A stretch of 41,383 nucleotides of DNA from Microbacteriaceae bacterium (lineage in GTDB: Bacteria; Actinomycetota; Actinomycetes; Actinomycetales; Microbacteriaceae), in the NCBI GenBank assembly GCA_025463565.1, contig JAODAT010000081.1:1-41383 (forward strand), given 5' to 3'. The notes beneath the pieces were generated by a model that was not told the DNA's origin, did no database searches, and worked only from the letters and a program-made list of their open reading frames with translations. The translations under genes were made by a program, and so were the position numbers. Shown in pieces: positions 35,592-41,383 of the stretch. Every line of letters begins with the position of its first letter. Position 1 is the first letter of the stretch.

Positions 35592-37127
35592 TCAGTAGGC
35601 GCCCACAGGGTGGATGAGAACCTTGAGCGTTCGCCAGATGATCATGAGATCACCGACGACGGACCAGTTCTCCACGTAATAGAGGTCGAGGCGCACACTG
35701 TCTTCCCAACTCAACGCCGATCGTCCATTCACCTGCCACATGCCGGTCAGTCCCGGCTTGATGAAGAGCCGGCGACGAACGTGGTCCTGGTAACCATCCA
35801 CCTCGCTCGGCAACGGGGGGCGTGGTCCGACCAGGCTCATCTCGCCCTTCACAACATTCCAAAGTTGTGGGAATTCGTCCAGCGAGTACTTGCGAATGAA
35901 TCGCCCAACCCTGGTGATCCGCGGGTCGTTCTTCATCTTGAACAGCAGCCCGCTTCCCTCGTTCAGCGCGACCAGCGCGCTTAGTCGTTCGGGAGCATCC
36001 TTCGCCATCGAACGGAACTTGAGGATGTTGAAGGTGTGGCCACCCTGCCCGACCCGGGTCTGGCTGAAGTAGGCGGGCCCCGGGCTGTCCAGCTTGATCA
36101 CGGCCGACATGATCAGGAAGAACGGCGTCAACACGATCAGTGCGGGGATAGTGAAGACCAGGTCCATGGCGCGCTTCAACACGTGCTTGCCGCCCTCGAA
36201 CTGCGGAATCTCCACGTGCAGCAGGGGGAGTCCGTCGACCGGCCGGAAGTGGATGCGAGGCCCCGCCACGTTGGCCAGGCTGGTCGCGAGCACCAGGTCG
36301 ATCGATTTTCCTTCGAGCTGCCAGGCCAGGTCGTGGATGTAGTCCTCACCTTCGCCCGGCTGGCCGGCGACGACGACGCCGTCGGCACCGAGTTCCTGGG
36401 CATGCGCGGCGACGCGGTCGAGACCCTTCCGCAGGGCGATTCCCCGCGCCGCCGCCCCGGTGAGTGGCAAGTCGCTGCCGTCGAGCACCGCGCCGATGAC
36501 GGTGTACGCGACGCTCGACGTCATGGTGATCTGCTGGATTGCCCGCTCCACATCCCAGCGTCGCCCGACGATGATCACGCGGGAGAGCGAGTGCCCGAAA
36601 CTCCGCTGCCGAATCAGCCATTTGCGCCACAGCCAGCGACTGAACAGCAGGGCGACCATGCCAAGCGGGAAAGAGATGGCGAAGAACCAGCGCCCGCTTT
36701 CGGCTCCGGCGAGGAGGAACAGGATGGCGACGACACCGAAGGTCGTCGTACTGGCATTGATGATCCGTCGATATTCGCCGGCTCCGACGCCGATCACCCG
36801 CGAATCCCGGGTACGGAACGTTGAAAGATCGATCAGCCAGACGAGCAGAACGAGTGCCGCCAGTAGGCAGTAGTGCAGTGCTTTTCCCTGCGTGAGCGAC
36901 CCGGGGTCGACGGCGAATCTCACCAAGAAAGCGATCCCGACCGACACGGCGAGCACCACCAGGTCGGTCGCGTGGATCTTATGGCGATACGCGCGCGCCC
37001 AACTCGCGCCGGACTCCGCAACCGCGACCGGTCGACGCTCGGAGCGTTCGACCAGTCGCGGCGCCGGGTGATACAGCAAGCGGCCGGTTCGGCCTTCGGC
37101 GGTTCGGGGGACCGTCATTTCATTCAT
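35592..37127 (-). CDS. Exopolysaccharide polyprenyl glycosylphosphotransferase (priming enzyme)
   Basis: The 511-residue protein starts the repeat unit by moving a sugar-1-phosphate onto undecaprenyl phosphate. The N-terminal half has four or five membrane helices (DLVVLAVSVGIAFLVRF, LLAALVLLVWLIDL, FGVVAILFLLAG) and a CoA-binding-like domain (SRVIIVGRRWDVERAI). The C-terminal bacterial sugar transferase domain (about 320-511) begins LKRAMDLVFTIPALIVLTP and holds SPGPAYFSQTRVGQGG, FNILKFRSM, SLDEFPQLWNVVKGEMSLVG, GPRPPLPSEV and KPGLTGMWQVNGRS. These are WbaP/CpsE-type signatures with the DE dyad. It is preceded by a 256-base region rich in palindromes, suggesting tight regulation of the first committed step. 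Confidence 0.95.
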   Translation of the reverse strand: MNEMTVPRTAEGRTGRLLYHPAPRLVERSERRPVAVAESGASWARAYRHKIHATDLVVLAVSVGIAFLVRFAVDPGSLTQGKALHYCLLAALVLLVWLIDLSTFRTRDSRVIGVGAGEYRRIINASTTTFGVVAILFLLAGAESGRWFFAISFPLGMVALLFSRWLWRKWLIRQRSFGHSLSRVIIVGRRWDVERAIQQITMTSSVAYTVIGAVLDGSDLPLTGAAARGIALRKGLDRVAAHAQELGADGVVVAGQPGEGEDYIHDLAWQLEGKSIDLVLATSLANVAGPRIHFRPVDGLPLLHVEIPQFEGGKHVLKRAMDLVFTIPALIVLTPFFLIMSAVIKLDSPGPAYFSQTRVGQGGHTFNILKFRSMAKDAPERLSALVALNEGSGLLFKMKNDPRITRVGRFIRKYSLDEFPQLWNVVKGEMSLVGPRPPLPSEVDGYQDHVRRRLFIKPGLTGMWQVNGRSALSWEDSVRLDLYYVENWSVVGDLMIIWRTLKVLIHPVGAY

Positions 37128-37183
37128 TCGGGTAGGTCCTGTAGTTCGGGCTTACAGGGATCCGGCACCGTGGTTACGTGCAA

Positions 37184-37345
37184 CCGGAAATTGTTCTGGT
37201 GAAACAATCCGGCCAGTCAAAGGGGGTAAGACTGTGAGACGTTTGCCCAGAACGATCTCTTGCGATACGCGGGTACCCCCTAAAAGGGGGATATGCAGCA
37301 ACGTAGCCCCGTTAATCGCAACGACACACCCCCCATTCGGGGGGT
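37184..37345. promoter_or_regulatory. Palindrome-rich control region of the polysaccharide priming gene
   Basis: Four structures lie between the divergent genes. CCGGAAATTGTT and AACAATCCGG (about 37184-37213) form an imperfect stem. GGGGGTA (37222-37228) faces TACCCCC (37274-37280), 52 bases apart. The second box is part of the palindrome CCCCCT-AAA-AGGGGG (37276-37290). ACCCCCC-ATTC-GGGGGGT (37328-37345) is followed by ATTTT and could be a small terminator or another binding site. Confidence 0.6.
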
Positions 37346-37348
37346 ATT

Positions 37349-37377
37349 TTCGACCGGCTCGACGCTCCCCGTAGGCT
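37349..37377 (+). promoter_or_regulatory. Promoter of pip-plsC, leaderless
   Basis: TTCGAC (37349-37354) and TAGGCT (37372-37377) are 17 bases apart, and the -10 ends 6 bases before the GTG at 37384 with no ribosome binding site. Confidence 0.55.
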
Positions 37378-37383
37378 GGTCGC

Positions 37384-38346
37384 GTGCGCACCTTCTACCC
37401 CGAGATCGAGCCGTTCGACACCGGAATGCTCGAAGTCGGTGACGGCCAGAGCGTTTATTGGGAGATCTCCGGCAACCCCGACGGTAAACCGGCGGTCTTC
37501 CTGCACGGCGGTCCGGGTGGCGATACCTCCCCCGCCCATCGCCGTCTCTTCGACCCGGAGAAGTACCGCATCGTGCTGCTCGACCAGCGCGGATCGGGCA
37601 AGAGCCTGCCGCACGCGAGCGCCGCCGACGCCGATCTGACGACCAACACGACCTGGCACCTGGTGGCCGATCTGGAGGAGTTGCGCGAGCACCTCGGCAT
37701 CGAACGCTGGCTGGTGCTGGGTGGGTCCTGGGGTAGCGCGCTCGCGCTCGCGTACGCGGAGACGCACCCCGAACGAGTCTCCGAGCTGGTACTCCGAGGC
37801 ATCTTCACCCTGCGCAAGTCGGAGCTCGACTGGTTCTACGAGGGCGACGGAGCGAACCAACTCTTCCCCGACCTGTGGGAGTCCTTTCTCGCGCCGATCC
37901 CGGTCGCCGAGCGCGGGGAGTTGATCCAGGCGTACCACCGCCGACTCACTAACCCCGACCCGGCCGTGCACGGGCCGGCGGCCGTCGCGTGGTCGACGTG
38001 GGAGGCATCCACCATCACTCTTCTTCTCCGGCCGGACGTCGTGGCCACCTTCTCGGATCCGCACTACGCGACCGCGTTCGCTCGCATCGAGAACCACTAC
38101 TTCATCAACGAGGGGTTCTTCGAGGAGGGTCAGCTGATCCGCGATGCCGGCGTTCTGAAACACATCCCCGGCGTGATCGTGCAGGGCCGCTACGACGCCT
38201 GCACGCCGCCGATCACCGCGTGGGACCTGCACCGGGTCTGGCCCGAAGCCGAGTTCGTCATGGTGCCCGACGCCGGTCACGCCTTCGACGAGCCGGGCAT
38301 TCTCAGCGCACTGATCGAGGCGACGGACAAGTTCGCACAGAATTGA
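37384..38346 (+). CDS. pip: Proline iminopeptidase (alpha/beta-hydrolase, S33)
   Basis: The 320-residue cytoplasmic peptidase removes N-terminal proline from peptides. It has HGGPGGD (41-47, oxyanion region), DQRGSGKS, LGGSWGSALALAYAE with nucleophile Ser115, GRYDACTPP with the catalytic Asp, and DAGHAFDEPG with the catalytic His. The tryptic-like opening YPEIEPFDTGMLEVGDG and the full length match S33 family members. The GTG at 37384 appears leaderless. plsC follows after 9 bases, so the two are probably one transcript despite unrelated roles. Confidence 0.93.
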   Translation: MRTFYPEIEPFDTGMLEVGDGQSVYWEISGNPDGKPAVFLHGGPGGDTSPAHRRLFDPEKYRIVLLDQRGSGKSLPHASAADADLTTNTTWHLVADLEELREHLGIERWLVLGGSWGSALALAYAETHPERVSELVLRGIFTLRKSELDWFYEGDGANQLFPDLWESFLAPIPVAERGELIQAYHRRLTNPDPAVHGPAAVAWSTWEASTITLLLRPDVVATFSDPHYATAFARIENHYFINEGFFEEGQLIRDAGVLKHIPGVIVQGRYDACTPPITAWDLHRVWPEAEFVMVPDAGHAFDEPGILSALIEATDKFAQN

Positions 38347-38355
38347 GACAGTGAC

Positions 38356-39063
38356 ATGCTCAAATTATTGAGCCGCGCGTTCCTCGCGCCCTTCGCCCGG
38401 CTGCTGTTCCGGCCGAAGATCATCGGCAAGGCGAACGTGCCGAAGACGGGTGCGGTGCTCATTGCGAGCAACCATCTCTCCTTCGCGGACAGCATCGTGC
38501 TCACTCTCGTGGCGCCGAGATCCGTCTCGTTCCTGGCGAAGGCCGAATACTTCACCGGTCGCGGATTCCGCGGCTGGCTTTCGCGGTCGTTCTTCAGCGG
38601 GGTGGGTGCGATTCCGGTTCAGCGTGGTGCCGGCGCGGCAGCCCAGGATGCGCTCAACGACGGGCTCGAGGTGCTGCAGGCAGGCGACGCGTTCTCGATC
38701 TACCCCGAAGGAACCCGCTCACTCGACGGGCGACTGTATAAAGGGCGCACCGGTGTGGCGTGGCTCGCGCTCACCTCAGGGGCGCCGGTCGTGCCCGTCG
38801 CCCTCAGCGGAACTCAGAACATCCAGCCGGTCGGTTCGCGCCGACCTCGCCTCGCGCGGGTGACGGTGGAGTTCGGTGTGCCGCTCGATCTGAGCGGGCA
38901 CGGGCCCGCGTCGTCCGGTCGCGCCCGTCGCGCCGCGACCGATGAGGTGATGGCGGCGATCCATGCCATGAGCGGCCAGGAACTCGCGGGTGTGTACAAC
39001 GAGCCACCGCCCGCGAACCTCACCGAACGGGTGCGTCGCTTCTTCCGCCGCGAGCGCTCCTGA
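38356..39063 (+). CDS. plsC: 1-acyl-sn-glycerol-3-phosphate acyltransferase (PlsC-like)
   Basis: The 235-residue membrane-associated enzyme acylates lysophosphatidic acid or a related acceptor. The HX4D motif is NHLSFAD (His40, Asp45), followed by SFLAKAEYFTGRGFRGW, the glycerophosphate-binding block IYPEGTRSLDGRLYKG, and GAPVVPVALSGTQ. The C-terminal tail is arginine-rich (ERVRRFFRRERS). It lies downstream of pip in the same transcript and converges on the MFS gene through an inverted repeat. A menaquinone- or glycolipid-specific acyltransferase is also possible. Confidence 0.9.
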   Translation: MLKLLSRAFLAPFARLLFRPKIIGKANVPKTGAVLIASNHLSFADSIVLTLVAPRSVSFLAKAEYFTGRGFRGWLSRSFFSGVGAIPVQRGAGAAAQDALNDGLEVLQAGDAFSIYPEGTRSLDGRLYKGRTGVAWLALTSGAPVVPVALSGTQNIQPVGSRRPRLARVTVEFGVPLDLSGHGPASSGRARRAATDEVMAAIHAMSGQELAGVYNEPPPANLTERVRRFFRRERS

Positions 39064-39096
39064 CACTCCGCCTGCGCACGCGCTCCCGCTGTCCAC

Positions 39097-39182
39097 AACT
39101 CAGGCAATATGCGCTGCCGCCGGGCCGCACGGCCCGAGAAGGCGGGGATTTGCATGCGTGTTGGTCGCATTCTGCCTGAGTT
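39097..39182. repeat. 86-bp element with 17-bp imperfect terminal inverted repeats
   Basis: AACTCAGGCAATATGCG (39097-39113) and CGCATTCTGCCTGAGTT (39166-39182) pair with two mismatches. A second GC-rich palindrome (CCGGGCCGCACGGCCCG, about 39120-39136) lies inside. The element fills the gap between convergent plsC and the MFS gene and covers two bases of the MFS stop codon. It may be a bidirectional terminator or a miniature repeat element. Confidence 0.6.
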
Positions 39183-40761
39183 ATGAACGCTGAAGGGGGT
39201 GCTGGTCGGCGGGCCGCCGGGGCGTCGGCGACCCCAGCCGCAGGGTCGCAACGAAGCCGAGCACCAGGAACCCGGCGGCCGAGAAGGCCGCGTAGCGAGT
39301 CGCGTCGCTGAAGGCAAGCTTCGCGTCGGTCCAGGCGGCGGTATCCCGTGCCTTGAGCGCCGGGATTGCCGAGCCGGCGCTGTCGACCACTGCGCCGACG
39401 ATCGACGTGCGCGTCGCCGACGGAACGTGATCGTCGCTGAGGCGCGCATCGAGTACTGCCCCGGCAGAGCTGAACAGGATGGTGCCGAGAATCGCGATGC
39501 CGAGCGCCGATCCGATCTGCCGGGCCGTGGACTGCGTGCCCGATCCCTGCCCGCTCTGCTCGACCGGGACATCCTTCAACACCACCCCCGTCAGCTGGGC
39601 GGTGGCGCAGCCGACGCCGAAGCCGTAGACGAAGAGGAACGGCACGATCTGATACCAGTGCACGGATGCCGAGATCACGAACCCGAGGCCGGCGACACCG
39701 ACGATCTCCGCGGCCAGGCCGATCCGCACGATGATGACCGGCGCGATGCGGTTGCCGAAGGCTCCCGCAAACCCGCTGGCGACGAACGACCCGATGGCCA
39801 GGGCGAGCAGCGTGAACCCGGTCTGCAGCGCGGTGTAACCGAGCACGTTCTGCAGCCACAGTGGCAGCGAGAGGATGATGCCGAACTCGCCGAGCGAGAC
39901 GATCATCGCCGCGATGTTGCCATTGCGGAATGACGGGATGCGAAACAGGCTGAACGCGATCAGTGTCGACCTGCCTGCCCTCAGCCGCCGGATGCCCCAC
40001 CACACGAATAGGAACCCCGCGACCACCGACACGGCGAAGGCGATCGGGATCGGCGAGAGGCTCCACTTCCAGAGCGACGGCGGGTGATTCGACAGCCACC
40101 ACCCATACGTGCGCCCCTCGATCAGCGCGAAAACGAAGGACGCGCTGGTGATAATCGAGAGAACAGCGCCGATCGCGTCGATCCGCTGCGATTCTCCTTC
40201 GTTTTTGGATGGGGCGACGAAGGCCAGCACACCGATCACGATGACCACGCCGAACGGGATATTGATGCCGAACGCCCAGCGCCAGGAGAAGTAGGTGGTG
40301 AGCCAGCCGCCGAGCAGCGGACCGACGGCGACCATGCCGCCGATCGTCGACCCCCAGATGGCGAACGCGATGGCGCGCTCGCGATCACGGAAGGTCGCGT
40401 TGATGAGGGAGAGCGTGGTGGGCAGCACCATCGCGCCGCCGACCCCCTGCAGAACGCGCGATCCGATGAGCAGGTCGCCGTTCGGCGCGAGGGCGGCCAG
40501 CACAGAGGCACAAGCGAACACGATCACGCCGAGAACGAGCATGCGCCGCCCATAGCGATCCGCAAGGGATCCGAACACGAGCAGCAGCGCCGCGAACACG
40601 AGGGTGTAACTCTCCTGCACCCACTGCACCTGGGTGGAGCTGATCGAGAGGTCTGTGACTATCGACGGGATCGCCACGTTGACGATCGTCGAGTCGACGA
40701 TGATCAGAGCGACGGCGATGCTGATGAAGACGAGTCCCGCCCAGCGGCGGCGATCGGTCAT
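39181..40761 (-). CDS. DHA2-family MFS multidrug exporter
   Basis: The 526-residue proton-coupled exporter has 14 membrane helices, as in EmrB/QacA. TM1 carries the family signature IIVDSTIVNVAIPSI. Motif A is GSLADRYGRRMLVLG, and LIGSRVLQGVGGAMVLPTTL and LINATFRDRERAIAFAIWG follow. WRWAFGINIPFG and STARQIGSALGIAILGTI are also typical. It is divergent from a MarR gene with a perfect palindrome between them, so it is probably repressed by that regulator and induced by a toxic compound. A 12-codon frame (40796-40758) overlaps its start by ATGA, and there is no good ribosome binding site of its own. Confidence 0.93.
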   Translation of the reverse strand: MTDRRRWAGLVFISIAVALIIVDSTIVNVAIPSIVTDLSISSTQVQWVQESYTLVFAALLLVFGSLADRYGRRMLVLGVIVFACASVLAALAPNGDLLIGSRVLQGVGGAMVLPTTLSLINATFRDRERAIAFAIWGSTIGGMVAVGPLLGGWLTTYFSWRWAFGINIPFGVVIVIGVLAFVAPSKNEGESQRIDAIGAVLSIITSASFVFALIEGRTYGWWLSNHPPSLWKWSLSPIPIAFAVSVVAGFLFVWWGIRRLRAGRSTLIAFSLFRIPSFRNGNIAAMIVSLGEFGIILSLPLWLQNVLGYTALQTGFTLLALAIGSFVASGFAGAFGNRIAPVIIVRIGLAAEIVGVAGLGFVISASVHWYQIVPFLFVYGFGVGCATAQLTGVVLKDVPVEQSGQGSGTQSTARQIGSALGIAILGTILFSSAGAVLDARLSDDHVPSATRTSIVGAVVDSAGSAIPALKARDTAAWTDAKLAFSDATRYAAFSAAGFLVLGFVATLRLGSPTPRRPADQHPLQRS

Positions 40762-40796
40762 GCGCGCACCCGAATGGCGAGGGTGACGTCTCTCAT
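40758..40796 (-). CDS. Possible 12-residue leader peptide upstream of the MFS exporter
   Basis: ATG 40796-40794 opens a frame MRDVTLAIRVRA that ends with TGA 40760-40758, overlapping the MFS ATG (40761) as ATGA. This is the arrangement expected of a coupling or attenuation leader. The peptide is too short to judge by composition, and chance is a real alternative. Confidence 0.35.
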   Translation of the reverse strand: MRDVTLAIRVRA

Positions 40797-40812
40797 GCCG
40801 TACCCCAATTCC

Positions 40813-40824
40813 TCAGCTAGCTGA
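40813..40824. promoter_or_regulatory. MarR operator-like palindrome
   Basis: TCAGCTAGCTGA is a perfect 12-base palindrome in the 58-base gap between the divergent MFS and MarR genes; a partial second copy (CACGCTAGCA) lies at 40831-40840. MarR sites are typically such short AT/GC palindromes. Binding by the adjacent regulator is inferred. Confidence 0.6.
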
Positions 40825-40854
40825 CTAATTCACGCTAGCACTACGGTGGATGTC

Positions 40855-41283
40855 ATGGCAGGGGTTGACGCGATGGCCGGCTGGCCGACCGGCCGCCTGC
40901 TCTCCACGGCGGCCCGGCTGGTCGAGCACGCCTGGATCGAGGGTCTCGAGAAGCTCGGACTCACCCACGCCGGGCTCATCGCCCTCCACTTGCTCGAGGG
41001 CGGTCCGCTCAGCCAGCGCGAGTTGGCGCAGCGCGCCAAGGTCGAAGTGCAGACGATGTCACGCACGCTGGAACGGCTCGAACGCGAGAGCTATGTCGAG
41101 AGGGAGACGGATCCCGCCGACGCGCGGCGTCGCGTGGTGACGCGCACCGTCTCGGGCGACGACGTGTGGCAGAAGGCGCGCACTCTCGAGGCCGATCTCT
41201 TTCCGACGGCATCCGACAACGCCGAGCTGCGCCAGGCACTGCTCGGCATCATCGAGGCGACGTCAGCCGGCCGATTCGGGTGA
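40855..41283 (+). CDS. MarR-family transcriptional regulator
   Basis: The 142-residue protein has a MarR winged helix: GLEKLGLTHAGLIALHLLEG, GPLSQRELAQRAKVEVQTMS with recognition helix RTLERLERESYV, and the wing ERETDPADARRRVVTRT, flanked by N- and C-terminal dimer helices (LLSTAARLVEHAWI). The ATG at 40855 follows GGTGGA at a short distance; a GTG at 40846 in frame is the alternative. It is divergent from the MFS exporter and probably represses it and itself through the palindrome at 40813-40824. Its 3' end overlaps the convergent partial gene by 21 bases. Confidence 0.88.
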   Translation: MAGVDAMAGWPTGRLLSTAARLVEHAWIEGLEKLGLTHAGLIALHLLEGGPLSQRELAQRAKVEVQTMSRTLERLERESYVERETDPADARRRVVTRTVSGDDVWQKARTLEADLFPTASDNAELRQALLGIIEATSAGRFG

Positions 41284-41383
41284 AGCCGGTCCGGCCGCCT
41301 GCTGCGCCGCGATCTGCCGGTGCACATCCTCCATGTCGAGCGCCTTCACCGCATCGATGACCTGCTCGAGCCCGGCGGCGGGC
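41263..41383 (-). CDS. 3' end of an unidentified gene
   Basis: An open minus-strand frame enters from the right edge and ends at TGA 41265-41263. The visible tail reads AAGLEQVIDAVKALDMEDVH then RQIAAQQAAG and ends PASPESAG. It looks like a final amphipathic helix plus a flexible tail of a cytoplasmic protein. I do not recognise the family. It overlaps the MarR gene by 21 bases in a convergent arrangement. Confidence 0.5.
   Translation of the reverse strand, partial: PAAGLEQVIDAVKALDMEDVHRQIAAQQAAGPASPESAG

Noticed and set aside
35329..35592. Possible 87-codon gene starting with TGATG overlap after the priming transferase
   Set aside because: The product is arginine-rich and featureless, runs past the GH16 start in another frame, and has no ribosome binding site.
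37328..37350. Rho-independent terminator for the polysaccharide or pip transcripts
   Set aside because: The GC stem followed by ATTTT looks like one, but it lies upstream of both divergent genes, so a regulatory site is at least as likely; it was reported only as part of the control region.

Overview
The window is GC-rich and tightly packed. It has many GTG starts, stop/start overlaps, leaderless-looking promoters, and genes typical of Gram-positive Actinobacteria: a TipA-like MerR regulator, a MocR/YczE pair, DUF4097/PadR, and Wzx/Wzy polysaccharide genes without any outer-membrane export protein. Codon usage and a recurrent intergenic inverted repeat (GGTTGAGTAG with GTATCGAAACC) suggest a member of the Microbacteriaceae. 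That placement is inference from memory of such genomes, not a database match.

Layout. 1-5.2 kb: the 5' part of a KimA-type potassium importer; a small exported protein; a DUF4097/PadR operon with three phased operator-like repeats; and a tipA-like gene with a MerR-type 19-bp promoter spacer and a strong internal start that would yield the free ligand-binding domain. 5.2-13.6 kb: an epoxide hydrolase; yczE with a coupled 31-codon membrane peptide, divergent from its presumed MocR regulator yczR; a large RND transporter; a GNAT; and a lipoprotein esterase. 13.8-21.3 kb: a DEAD-box helicase with a long repetitive N-terminus; ypeA; two tandem DMT transporters; a GNAT; ogt; and recQ.

21.3-37.1 kb is an exopolysaccharide locus. 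A priming glycosylphosphotransferase (35592-37127), a WecG/TagA-type transferase, two GT2 enzymes and a CysE-like O-acetyltransferase would build the repeat unit. A Wzx flippase, a Wzy-like polymerase and a Wzz-like co-polymerase with a degenerate kinase domain would export and polymerise it, and a GH16 lipoprotein could trim it. The unusual part is a minus-strand trio: a membrane-anchored NTF2-like protein, a 1140-residue secreted protein (fibrinogen-like domain, propeller, FN3 and two jelly-roll-like modules), and a CDP-alcohol phosphatidyltransferase whose start overlaps the stop of the secreted protein. A TagD-like cytidylyltransferase lies in the same locus and could supply a CDP-alcohol. 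Three promoter regions of the locus share inward-facing GGGGGTA / TACCCC elements not seen elsewhere in the window.

37.3-41.4 kb: a proline iminopeptidase and plsC operon; a DHA2-type MFS exporter preceded by a 12-codon reading frame and divergent from a MarR regulator; and the 3' end of one unidentified gene. No rRNA, tRNA, CRISPR array or insertion sequence was seen. No gene-free stretch exceeds 300 bases; the longest are 4163-4427, 37128-37383, 13565-13813 and 35348-35591, all described below.
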